The notes beneath the pieces are model-generated. The model ran no database searches. It had not been told where the DNA came from and saw only the letters and a list, made by a program, of their open reading frames with translations. Of a stretch of DNA of 64,000 bases, positions 53,976-64,000 are shown piece by piece (the first letter of the stretch is position 1; the number at the start of each line of letters is the position of its first letter). Origin of the DNA: Agrocybe praecox (lineage: Eukaryota > Basidiomycota > Agaricomycetes > Agaricales > Agrocybaceae); contig OZ024841.1 in NCBI GenBank assembly GCA_964017145.1, forward strand, positions 3,534,001 to 3,598,000, written 5' to 3'. The position numbers and the translations under genes are program-made.

Positions 53976-54190
53976 ACACAGCTTCACGGCACATCGTATT
54001 AAGGACAACACCCTTTACCCAAGTTTAAATTTATGCAAAGCACGATATAATTATGTCCCCACGGCTTCACGGCAAATCACATCACCCACAACGCCTCTTT
54101 CCCAACGTTCAAAGCACGTTATATTTGAGTCCCTCACAGCCACCCAGCGAATCACATCGTCAACATAATGTTATAATTAGTCGATCTAAT
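53976..54190 (-). promoter_or_regulatory. Expanded upstream repeat of NACHT-B (about three units)
   Basis: Three units starting CAGCTTCACGGCACATCG (near 53979), ACGGCTTCACGGCAAATCAC (54060) and CAGCCACCCAGCGAATCAC (54138) are spaced about 78-80 bp. Each includes AAAGCACGWTATA-like text, and the last ends ATGTTATAATTAGTCG. The equivalent region of NACHT-A has one unit. They lie 80-290 bp upstream of the start codon. Confidence 0.55.
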
Positions 54191-56520
54191 CTAATCAAAT
54201 TGTGTACTAATTACGACTTCGAACGGAAGCACAGGTAAAATATCAAGACAGAATTAACGTTGTCAGCACGACATTAAAGACATCACATAAAATTGTGTAC
54301 CCATTTCCATGGGCCAGTAATATAAAGAAAACCACGACCCGCAAATCCACCTCCGGAACAGTAAATAAAAGAATCTCGAATCTATATATCTTTATTCCAT
54401 GATTTCCCTTCTTGAACGATTGAGGTATTCGTATTCAATGTCACCTTTGAACAGAACAAAGACGGGCGGCGGGTGGAAGGTGAAAAACAAGACAGGAGAG
54501 AGGAGGAAACGTGTGCGTGAAGGAATTCGAGTATATGATACAATAATACCTGAGAAAAACGACCAGCACGGGAGAGACTCTTCGATGTTCGTTGACCTGA
54601 AATCGTTCAACGTTCAGCCTAACATTAACAAGCATAGAAGTACCGCAAACGAATGGGAGAAATGAGCGATAGCACATGATTCCCTTGCATGGTGATGAAT
54701 ATGAAGAAAAATAAGGGCAAGGGTAAATACAGGAAGGAAGACGAATAAATGGGGACGGGATTCGCTGGATCTCCTCTGTAAAAGATACATAGTGGAAATG
54801 TGTACATAAAAGAGATACCGACGGAAGATGAAGGGAAGAGAGGAAGAGAGATAAAGGGACGGAAAAGGAAAGGAAAGGGAGAGCAGCGAGTAGTAAAGTG
54901 AGAGAAATGTGATCAAAGGAGAAGTGAAATTTAAGAGAGGGGGATAGAAAGGAAGAAGAAGTTCTGTTGTCAGAAAGTTAGAAAGCGAGGGTGTGGATAA
55001 GTATGGGACGAGAGAGGACGGAGCGAGTAAGCGAATTTGTGTATATGGCCCCCGATGATTGATGAATAGTTGAATTTTAAGAGTCGAGGCCAACCAGAAG
55101 AGGAACTTTGACAGACGGAAGACGGGAAATGTGAGAGTCGAAATACGAGATTTGACCAAAATGTCCCGCACGAGCACGACAGAACGTTTTAACGTGAAAC
55201 GTTCTCATAGAGATGTCAATGAGATACGTCTGAGCCATTTTGATGACTGAAAAAGGCGTCGGTCATAGAGGGAGCGAGAAGGCTGGCTACAGATGGAAGA
55301 CGAAAGATAGAAGGGGAATGAGAATATGAAAACGAGACAAGATGAGAATATACAGCTTGGAGGGCTTATTATCTTTGATCTACCTCGTTCGATGGTCGTT
55401 AGACGTCAACGCGCCAGTTCATCTGCATATACGAAGATCACTGAGAGCCGCTGCAAGAGGAGTGGGAGTAAGGAAATGAAGAACGCTGCTAAACAAGTGA
55501 CGTCATCATTAAGAGAAAAAACGAGAAGTAGAAGTTATTGGAATGGAACGCGGAGAACGATACAGTAGCCTAAATAGAAACATAGAGAAGAGGAGAATCG
55601 TCCGAACAGAATAAATTAAAGGGGAAGGGACTGAGAAAGAGAGAGAGGAATAGAAGTAAGACGAAGGAGAGTACGGTAAGGGGCGGAGGAAGCAAAGAGA
55701 AAGATGGGAAGAGACAGGACACAAAAGGAAGTGACAGAGCAAAGATGGAAGATGGATGTAAGAGGAAACCGCAAAGGAGACACAAAGGAGGACCAATCAT
55801 CGATGTAAAAGTTGCACAACAGCAAACAAGTTAAATGTAGACTGGACCGCCGGTAACAGAGTCTATGTAACGTCTTGATGAAAAGAGAAAGAGACGGTAG
55901 GGGAGAGAAGGGATTGATTTGGATGCGGGCGGATGCGGCTATAGGTATACGAAGATGATCGATGAGGCCTTGAGGCCTTGAGGACGAGCACGACGCAAAT
56001 AAGAAAGAAGTGATCGAAGGGGTGAAACGATGACAAGAATACAAGATGGGTGAATAAAAGAAGAGTATTTTCGGGTACATGAAGGTGATAAAGCAAAATT
56101 GAAGCTGAGGCCGAAGGGACAATGAAAGGGATTGCGTGGAGAGATATACAAACAATACACAAATGCAATACAGATAGATAAAAATATTCCGGGAGCGTGC
56201 CGACACAAAGGAATGGAACGAACGAGCTACGCCTACACGTTTAGAAATAACTAGAGATGGAGCGATAATGAGAATGTGGTAAAGAAAATAGCAGCGGTAA
56301 CGCACTGTAAAAGAGACCACACACCCAGACCGCAGAGAGAAATGACGCCGATGAACGACAAACGTTCAAGACACCAGAGACCGGAGCATGGTAGGGTGTA
56401 CGTTTACGGAAATGAAAAGAACGTATCAAAATCACCAAACAGTGACGGATAGGATTCATACGACAAACAGAGGATGGGAGGACAGACGTGCGCGTCAAGT
56501 GCTACAACGATCCGACGGAA
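54191..56520. other. Purine-rich spacer of unit B
   Basis: This is the counterpart of 41.5-43.7 kb. The plus strand is G/A-rich from about 54400 to 56520 with irregular short repeats (for example AAAAGAGATACCGACGG at 54807 and AAATGTAGACTGGACCGCCGG at 55832). Long minus-strand frames rich in Ser/Phe/Leu are products of composition and are not frame-conserved with unit A. I support no gene. Confidence 0.6.
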
Positions 56521-56526
56521 TGACAC

Positions 56527-56690
56527 GGGTTTTGATCCGAACCCTAACCTGACATGGCATCACGTACGTTCGTATCCGACCATCAGTTTTGTCTTTCGTT
56601 CTTTTTCCCCTACTCTTTTCTGAATCGTACGCGACAAATTGCTGAACCGGCGAAACATTACAGAACAGTCAAGAAATGACTGGAGGACGC
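56527..56690 (+). repeat. Dispersed core repeat, copy 3 of 4
   Basis: GGGTTTTGATCCGAACCCTA, GGCATCACGTACGTTCGTA and TCTGAATCGTACGCGACAAATTG correspond to copy 1 at 43742. Confidence 0.8.
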
Positions 56691-57579
56691 GCATGAAACA
56701 AAACGAAGCGACCCATAACACGGTCAAACGAGGAGGATGGGGGATGGAGGACAAAGAAACGGAGAGAAGTGAAAGAAGGAAGTGAAAAAGGGACAGAAGG
56801 ACTATGCATATGCATTGTTTTCGTGCAAGTCTGTCTCTGCCCCATCTTTAGTACGCCTAATGACCTGCTTCGTTAGCAGAACCCCTAGTATATTCTTTCT
56901 CAAGTCATTCCCACTCACAAACCGGCGGCGGAGGACACACGCCAGCGCCTCAGAACCTGCCAGCGGCCCCACATCCCAATTCGAATCAATCCGGCGGGAA
57001 CCTGAACGCAGCAGCACTTACCCAGGTACCCATACCGGACGTTTACGCGCACCTGGTTGCCCTTGCTTATGCGGCTGCCTATCCACCCCGGACCATCCCT
57101 ATCCCCCAAATTGGGCTGTATTTGCTCCTGCAGGCCCTGGGAGATGGCGAGTTTGGGAAGCTTACGCTCGGTATGGATAGTCAATGGAGAGGAGATTCTG
57201 GTGAGGTTGATCAGGAGGGGCAATGTGGACAGTGCCATTAGGATGAGGAAAATCGAGAGGAAAATCGAGTTCTTAAAGGTATGTTTTTTCACCCCTATCT
57301 TTTCCTTTTCTCGTGGATGGCCCAAGGCCCATAGCCTCTTGCGTTCAACGCTATCAACTGCTAATAAATATCTTTCATTTCTTTTTATCCTAAACCTCCA
57401 TTTGCTCGTTTTCTGGCGCCAGTATTGGAGCTGCGGCCTTCGTTGCCTTGGTTCAATAAAATAAAATAAATTCTTTTTGTTTCTTTTTCTATTTACGCAC
57501 CGACTTGCGTCGTTTCTTTACAAATCTACTTTACTGACTAATCCTCCTTCTCCATTCGCAGATGCCCAAATCTTCTGAC

Positions 57580-57775
57580 TATACGATGTTATGCAAACCG
57601 ACAAGTACATCTCTCGAATACGCCTCTGGAAGCGAACTATTCGGCCACATCCTCGCGCACCAATATCTGCGCGAAACAGATGCCGCCAAACTCTTTCCAA
57701 CTTATCTCGGGTGTCTGGTATATCCACCACAAAGAGAATCGTGCATCGCGATTTGGAGAAGCACCCGATGGAGCA
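57580..57775 (+). pseudogene. Protein-kinase catalytic-domain fragment captured in family X copy B
   Basis: Across three frames the sequence reads MQTDKYIS, then LEYASGSELFGHILAHQYLR and ETDAAKLF, then QLISGVWYIHHK, then RIVHRDLEK. This is the order of a Ser/Thr kinase from the hinge through helices D and E to the HRD catalytic loop, close to CAMK/SNF1-like kinases. At least three frameshifts are needed to read it, and the block ends just after HRDLE, so there is no DFG. Copy A lacks the segment and goes directly from its intron acceptor to Gln/Ala-rich sequence. It is a dead fragment of a host gene brought in after the units separated. Confidence 0.8.
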
Positions 57776-58569
57776 GCATCAAGCGGCAGCGCCAATGCGA
57801 ACGTCGCGCCGACATCTTCTAAGGCGCAGAGCCATCGTCCGAAGGCGAGGAGCAGGGGGTCGCCGGCGTCCAATGCAGTTCCTCCGATTATTACCACCGC
57901 CGTCGCTGGTCAGACCAGCACCACCGCACTCACACCCACTCGCAGCCGTTCGACCCAACAAGAATACCTTCCATCACTATCGCCCTTCACTTCTCCGCCA
58001 ACTTCTGTCGTTTCCAAGCCGGCTGGTAAAGGACCTCAGCCAGCTACACCACGAAATAGTAATGTTCAGACATACCATCCAGGTCTAATATGATTCGAGG
58101 CCAAAGGGATGAGGAAGGAGACAGCCGAGTGGGGGTAGGCTCAAGGAGCTCTAGTTCAAGGAAGAGCACGGACGGATTTCTAGGGATGAGAAGGCCATAC
58201 CTGGCCTGCGTCCTGCAATAACAGTAGCAGCAGTATCACCGACAGTTTACCGTACTCCTGCCGTTCCGAGTGCATCACCTTCAGCACCAGCACCAGCGCC
58301 TGTGTCGGTTCCTCCTGTGCACATTCCAGAGACGCCAGCTCCGGTTGTTCCTGCCACGTCGTATCCGCCGAAGCAGACTCAAACCTCGTAGGTTGGTAAA
58401 GCCTAAGGAACGGGCCACAAGAAGGCGAAATCCAGCTTCGATAGGATCGGCCTTGGGAAAATATTTGGTGCCAAGGATGCTGGGGCTAACGCGCAAAAGA
58501 ATTCCGAGAATCAGTTCTACGCCAAGCGCGTCTCAGCCTGATTCGTCGATGGATACGACGAATGATAGA

Positions 58570-58640
58570 GGGAAGAAGGAGGAGAGGGAGAGGAAGGAGA
58601 GGGAGAGGAAGGAGAGGGAGAGGAAGGAGAGGGAGAGGGA
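58570..58640 (+). repeat. 15-bp minisatellite (ERKER-type)
   Basis: About four tandem units of GGAGAGGGAGAGGAA encode ERERK repeats in one frame. Unit A has an unrepeated purine-rich stretch at the same place (45652-45710). Confidence 0.85.
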
Positions 58641-59340
58641 ACGGGGTACAAGTGGAAAGAGGAACACACTTACGATTGTGGTTGAGCCTCTCAGCAGGTC
58701 CGTTAGGAGTTGGTTTCGGAGCCAGAAGACATCCATTAGTTCTGTCTATTGCGAGGGTACTACCGCCGTACCAGCTACAACCAAGAACGCCAGCGCGAGT
58801 TTACCACCCCCACCAATACCCACCTGGTGCAGCAGCACGTTCAACGTCCATGAACTCGGACGCGTCTGCGTCGCCATTACACTCTGCTACACTGTCAACC
58901 GACCTGGCGAGAAGGATGGATAGGGACAGCAGAACCTCGTTGCTCCTCCTGTTCAGGTGGTGGTTACCACTCCAACTTCGCGCATTTCGCGCCCTGCACC
59001 TCCCACACCTGTTCGCAGCGAGACGGCTGCTTACATCTTCCTTTGTTCCTAGGTTCAGGAATAGCGTTACTGTGGGCAGCAGGGACCGCGAATGTCAACG
59101 ACAGACGTCGTTGTCGTCGAACAGGCCTGGTGCGTTTTATGGGTTCACTACGTCTTCGTCTTCGCACGCACAGCCAGCAGCAGCAACAGAAACAGAAACA
59201 AAAACCTGTTTCCACCTTATCTGCACGCTCAACTGCCTATCCATCACTGTGCAGCGAATCAAACGACAATCATTGCAGGGCCACCTGCGGAGGTGCTCGA
59301 GAGGCGTAGATGGAGAGCGAGTATGAGGTTAGATGTGTTA

Positions 59341-60270
59341 GGGTGAAGAAAACAAGGATGCGGTCATCGTTCCATCTGGCTCAGGTGCCAAAGGACACGA
59401 AGAAAAAAAGTCGCCTGGGTTGGCTGTGATCACCATGATGGGTAGTGCAACTTCTAACAGCGTTGATGAGGGGTGCTGAGGCGCAGATGGAGGGCGAATA
59501 TGAGGTTAGGTGTGTTAGGGTGAAGAAGAAGAGGAAGGATGCACTCATGGATCCGTCTAGTTCGGCCGCTGAAGGGCACGAAGTAGGAGAACCATCAGGG
59601 TTGGCAGTCATCACTGTGATAAGAAGTGCAGCTTCCAACGGTGTCGATAAGCGCGGATACCACTTCTTCATTCCCGGCCTCGACGGGCGGGATGCTTTGC
59701 GGGTTGTTGATGAGGCAGTTGTCGCGTCGGGTGGTCCTCCCACGTCATCTCATGGGCCTCAAGCACACTAGCATTTGATGACGAGCATGACGTCGTTGTT
59801 GGCGACCCTCTGCCCTCGACTGGTGGCCTTGTAGCATCTTCCAGCGTTGATCTAATCACACCTGTTATGTCGCCTGAACAGGGGGCATTCCCTTTCACCA
59901 TTGGCTCTGTCTCTGGGGCGGTCGGACCGGCATATGGCGATCCATCGCAGGAGGCTGGAGATGAAGCTTCGAAGTGCGGTTCAGCGTCAGGCCGAACGAT
60001 ATGTATAGTTTGGATATAGAATTTTGAAGGGAAATTTGAAGAGTTATGGGTTTTTGTATGATACGTTGAGGCAGTACGTGTTCTTTTCTTTCTTTTCTTC
60101 GTTGTTTTTTTCTGTTCTTCGTTGTTTTCGATCATCTTTTTCTACTAGTGTCGAGGCTCGTACATCAATGGCTGTTATTTTCTTAAATTTTCTCGTACTC
60201 TTACTTTTTGTCCGGGCCATCGATCATACAAACTGATGTTTTTTTTTGTTTACAGGCGTGCGGATCGAAT
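59341..60270 (+). pseudogene. Family X C-terminal segment and 3' module, unit B
   Basis: A partial internal duplication is visible: GGGCGAATATGAGGTTAGG/GTGTTAGGGTGAAGAA occurs at 59320-59350 and again at 59495-59530. The conserved end frame reads GDPLPSTGGLVASSSVD, MSPEQGAFPFTIGS and GPAYGDPSQ (59800-59955), then the 3' module with GTATGATACGTTGAGGCAG and CGGGCCATCGATCATACAAAC, ending in an intron-like TTTACAGGCGTG near 60260. This is the counterpart of 46190-46530 and 47205-47540. Confidence 0.45.
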
Positions 60271-61440
60271 ATATATCTTCTCACCAAGGACCCAACATCG
60301 CCAATAATTGGCCATCTCTTACCCTTGATGCCAAATTCTCTCATCCTCCACCATCATCTCGTTATCGTCGTCGTCGTCATCACCCAATGCACCTATGTCA
60401 CCTATCACCTATGCTTATGCCCAAACCCTGCCTGCATACACGCACATGCACACTCGCATTTACGTTTGTAAACTTCTGCAGCGTCGAACACGCACACATA
60501 CACACTCTCACCCTCAGCAATCTCTATACCTACCCCACCCTTGTAACGAACACATAGATTTGCGTGTGCTGCTACGTCATATTCTATTCTGATTCATTCG
60601 TAACTTCGGACTGTCGCATTCCTTGGGTATTCGACGATGCTGCCTCGGGGATTAGATCGAACTGCTGGCTTGGAATTTGAATGGGGATCGGCGATGAACA
60701 TCTAGCACGTCCTGGTCGGAAAATGAGGAGGATGAGGGTGGAGGGATGAATATAAGGTTGTTGGAGCGAGGAGGAATGATTTAGGGCGAGGGGTGGTTGG
60801 TGATTGCAGTCGTACGTGTTTGGGAAGAGGGGCGAGGCTTTTCTCTCCAAATTGCTTTCTGCGACGCGCTTGATTTCGTTACCTTTTGATATCAGGGGCT
60901 ATATTTCCGTTTTCCTATGTCTGTATTTCTCTTTATTTTTATGTTTCGTTTCCCTTTTTCTTTTTCCGTCCCTTCGTTCCTCTGATAACTTCCTTGTGAA
61001 CCTTGCTGTCCGTTTTCTCTTTTTTTCTTCCTTTTTCCCCAACAAAAAATATTGTGTCTGTACTGTAGAGTAGCCCGGACTTTTCTTTTTTCTTTCCTTC
61101 TTCTCATGACATCTACCATATATCTGGGCAGATGGCTTTCGTTTCATGTTCTGTTTTATTCTCTTAGTATTTCTAACTTTCTTTCCATCATCGGCCTAGG
61201 CCAAGCAATTCCGCATCCATTCTCCATTATCATCGACATCATTCCGACACAATTCTTTCTGCGTACAATATACTTACTACTTTTTTTCTCCTGCTCTTTC
61301 ATTTTTCGTACCCTAATAATTATCTGGTTCTGTTTGTTTTTCCTCGTCTCAAGTTTCGTGGCACTCCCAAGTTCCAACATCCTGTCCCATGTCATTCACT
61401 ACCTACGCCTCTCCGTCGTCGTCCCTAACTCATTCTATTG
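60271..61440. other. Pyrimidine-rich spacer, unit B
   Basis: The plus strand is largely C/T-rich, with a short patch of opposite composition at 60650-60830. Open frames here are Phe/Ser/Leu- or Cys/His-rich by composition and carry no domain. A CACACATACACACTCTC-like run is at 60490. Nothing else is recognisable. Confidence 0.5.
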
Positions 61441-62650
61441 ATCAAACAACAGGCCAAGCAACGTATGCAAATCCGCGCCTGCGACGTATTTGGAACCGAA
61501 GGGGGAGCTGAGAGACTGAAAAAGAGGGAAGACTGACTAATGAAGCTCAGGGCAACATAGACATTTTAACAAATATTCGTCAAACAATTAATGGATTAAT
61601 GACGTATGGGAGCAGTTACGGTTTGAGGTTCATGCGAATGCACATTCACGAGGCTCTGAGAGAAGGGAGTAAAGAAAAAAAATGTACAGGAGAAAAAAGG
61701 CAAGCGGACAAACACTCAAGCGAGGAGGGCAATTAGACGTCTGATAGTGCTGAAATAAATGTGGTGTTCAGTGGGGTGGAAGGAACGAGGGAAGCGAGTA
61801 ATCGACGTGAGTGGAAAAATAATGTGTACAATGAGAGAGGCACTCGGAGAGAGCGAAGCAATGGATACCGCGCGAAACCAAGTCGGACGATCACGAAACA
61901 GGAGAGTGAATGAATTGGAAAGGAAGGGAAAAAACGATAACACAGTAACATACTAGAGGAGAGTCAAGCAGATGGAATCAGAGGGGAAGCATATATGAAG
62001 AGGGAAACAGACTCAACAGAAGCGAAAGCGACGAAGCGGGGATGGAAGAATGAAGCTAAGAGGCATTAGCCCAGAAGACGCAAAGGAGAGGGAATCATTG
62101 ATGGAAGATTGTACATTGGCAAACGGGTATACATCAAGCGATATGCGAGTTGGACCACAGATTGCACGTATCGATCGTCTTGATAAAAGGTATATGGTTG
62201 GTGTGTGCATTGGGAAAAGGACACGACGACGGGACAACGGTACAGATGGGACGATCAATAAGTAGAGGAGCCAAGGCATGCACACGACAGCAGACAGATA
62301 GGGGGCGTAAACAAAAAGGTGAAGATGGAAGGGAAGAGAACACAAAGAAAATAAAAGTGTTGGGGACGCAGGGACAGGTTTGGTGACGGAAGGGGTGGCA
62401 GGTGGCTGAAAGGGTATCATAATCGCGCCGAGGAAACAGAGGAAGAACGACGGGAGTGCAGGGACACTGCAGGCGTAAGGTGACCACGGGACGGACACGT
62501 ACGATCGACGAATAGGAGCCACGGAGAGTGTGTCGAATGGAAAATAATTAATAACTAATCGCAGAAGAGAAAATTTGAATATTGAAATGGACCTGGGACC
62601 GCCAATAGAATGCATGAATGATGAGTGAACGATCCGAACGAACGGTACGG
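61441..62650. other. Second purine-rich spacer of unit B
   Basis: G/A-rich plus strand, the counterpart of 47.6-49.5 kb. It includes the phrase GCGATATGCGAGTTGGACCACAG (62137), related to GTGATGTATAGACTGGACCACGG at 43098, so the two spacers of a unit share ancestry. No gene is supported. Confidence 0.5.
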
Positions 62651-64000
62651 TCCCGAACGTTTTGATCCGAACCATAACCCGATATGGCATCGCGTATGTT
62701 CGTCTTATTCTGTCTCTGCTTCCTCTCCCTCAAATCTTTCGTCCTTGGCATTAATGATTTCTGAATTCTACGCGTCCGTTTGTTACACGGAGGTTTTGTT
62801 GGAGACAGCGATAATCGGGGGACGCCAGCGGAATGGAATTGAAGGAAACATTGTTGATAGCGGCGGATGTACGTACTGAGTGCGTATGGCTTTTTGGTGC
62901 GTGTCGTCCTTCGTTCTCTGTACGCTGGTCTGTCAAAGTTTCTAGAGATGGACCCCCTTCTCCGTTTTTCCTTTCCCTCTCTTGACTCTTCGTTCAGAAT
63001 TTCTGTCTCATGGTCCCACTTCAGCTTACTGGCGTCCTTTTCCACAATCATGCATTGGCATTCCATTCTCTCCCTGAGGCCCTCTCTTCCCCTGCTATAA
63101 ACGTTGTGCATCTCCCATCTCACCTTCCATGTCTCGAACTATCAGCACCACCTCAACATCTGAAGTACGGAATGATACACATCTGTAGGGCCATTGGAGA
63201 AGGTATTGGAAATATTCTAAGCACGAACATGAAACAAACTAAACTCAACTTGAATGGAAGGAAACATTGTTAGCGACTTACGGCGTGTACGCACTGGGTT
63301 TTTGTACTGGTGCGTCTTGCTTATCACATTTTTCGACTGTGATATCAGTCACCAACCCTCTCCATTCTTTTCCCTCTGTCTCAGAGGTACGAATCCATTG
63401 TTTGTTCCGTCCTTCTCTCGCTCACTCTCCGCCTCTCCAAACCTCTCCGCCCCCCTTTACAACTGACGAACTGACACCACGAATTGCCAAGAGCAATTGG
63501 AAATAGACGAATACACGCTTAATACACGCTACCTTGGATTGATGCAATGACTGTGTTATATCAGACACTGTTTCTTTTGTCCTCGCGCCTCCCAATTCTA
63601 GCACATTTCTCTTGATCTGATCACTTCTTTCCCTCGCCTTTTCCGTTTTGCCTCTGGGTTTCCTTTCCTTTCCTCACAATTTCCCTCCCATCGTCACCTC
63701 ACGTCCGCTTGCATCCCCCCGTTAACAATGTATCTAAGGTGACCGGTTGACCTACCATTACCTGCCTTTACACGCCATCCAGCCTCTCGCCTCTTTTCTC
63801 TCTTTTCTTTCGCCTTCCGTCTCTAGAGCTCTCATATCCCAGATCACAGTGCATGGCATTCTCCCCCTCTCTCTTCCTTTTCGTGTATTATTCTATGACG
63901 CACCTATTTCCATTACTTTGCTTCCATCTCTTCTCTGTTTGCGTCCATTTTGCATTTTCTTCAGCCCTCTAGGCTTTCCCCCCTCACATGTCTCGTTCTC
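62651..64000 (+). repeat. Core repeat copy 4 and terminal pyrimidine-rich spacer
   Basis: TCCCGAACGTTTTGATCCG, GGCATCGCGTATGTTCGTC and CTGAATTCTACGCGTCCG match 49518 onward, and the alignment continues to the window edge (for example TCCCCCCGTTAACAATGTATC near 63713). The strand composition flips from purine-rich to pyrimidine-rich here, as in unit A. No gene is supported. Confidence 0.6.

Larger units (their letters stand above)
56867..59340 (+). pseudogene. Family X low-complexity gene, copy B (degraded, chimeric)
   Basis: The first block is open from 56867 to a TAG at 57240-57242. It reads TGGGGHTPAPQNLPAAPHPN, NQSGGNLNAAALTQ, VPIPDVYAHLVALAYAAAYP and IGLYLLLQALGDGEFG. An intron-like segment with GTATGT near 57280 and TTCGCAG before 57562 follows, in the same place as in copy A. 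Then come a kinase-derived segment (57562-57775), the conserved SANANVAPTSSKAQSH and SNAVPPIITTAVAGQTSTTA, a Pro/Ala block APAPAPVSVPPVH, an ERKER repeat, and RNSVTVGSRDRECQRQ...GAFYGFT. Blocks lie in different frames, so it is not translatable as one protein. Selection on the frame is suggested by better conservation of the peptide than of silent positions, but I did not count this. Confidence 0.5.
50931..64000. repeat. Segmental duplication, unit B (truncated by window edge)
   Basis: This repeats the order of unit A: start motif, NACHT gene, purine-rich spacer, core repeat, family X, spacer, core repeat, pyrimidine-rich spacer. Growth relative to A comes from the expanded NACHT promoter repeat, the kinase fragment and longer spacers. 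The head-to-tail arrangement indicates unequal crossing-over or tandem duplication. Confidence 0.85.

Noticed and set aside
54614..56320. Minus-strand hydrophobic frames up to 234 codons in unit B
   Set aside because: Same compositional artefact; no conserved motif and no agreement with unit A.
60804..61441. Two overlapping frames rich in Phe/Leu/Ser
   Set aside because: Pyrimidine-rich spacer with no domain, no splice signals and no conservation with unit A.

Overview
The window reads as repeat-rich accessory DNA of a filamentous basidiomycete, most likely an agaricomycete. The evidence is many short (35-65 bp) GT-AG introns, a KDZ transposase with a CxC2-type cysteine cluster, a hAT transposase split into many small exons, a chromodomain Ty3/gypsy element, and NACHT-ATPase (NLR-like) genes of the kind expanded in mushrooms. 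I see no housekeeping gene, rRNA gene, credible functional tRNA gene or CRISPR array. I cannot name the species.

Left half, about 1-33.2 kb: a Russian-doll nest of transposons. The outermost and oldest layer is a LINE on the minus strand. Its 5' part (ORF1, endonuclease, start of the reverse transcriptase) lies at 27.85-32.3 kb and the rest of its reverse transcriptase lies at 1-1857. The two parts are separated by a hAT element at 1866-27849, which has TIRs TAGGGCTGCCA and a perfect 8-bp target duplication CCTTTCAT. The hAT transposase is itself split: its N-terminal exons are at 2.65-4.82 kb and its C-terminal dimerisation exons at 26.86-27.60 kb. Inside it lie an LTR-like segment (5.15-6.32 kb), a nearly complete but broken KDZ gene (8.28-12.4 kb) with its 3' region, and a 5'-truncated second KDZ copy (14.42-26.85 kb). 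Smaller elements hit the KDZ copies: a 399-bp TA-flanked MITE, a 1.69-kb element with long TIRs and a 9-10-bp duplication, an 853-bp TIR element, and a full-length chromodomain gypsy element (19184-25618) with nearly identical LTRs and one intact 1648-codon frame. The gypsy element is the youngest and only intact element.

Middle, about 33.2-38.5 kb: non-coding repeat architecture. It comprises an inverted pair of ~40-bp minisatellite arrays, an LTR-like insertion in one arm, and a fold-back element whose inverted arms are tandem ~145-170-bp monomers.

Right, about 38.56-64.0 kb: two tandem copies of a ~12.4-13.1-kb segment (unit A 38.56-50.93 kb; unit B 50.93 kb to beyond the edge). Each carries, in the same order, a minus-strand three-exon NACHT gene, a purine-rich spacer, a degraded plus-strand low-complexity gene family ('family X'), and a second asymmetric spacer. 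NACHT-A is open over 822 codons. NACHT-B has an identical spliced length but carries one nonsense codon. The promoter-side repeat upstream of NACHT is single in A and about three-fold in B. Unit B also contains a frameshifted piece of a protein-kinase catalytic domain that unit A lacks.
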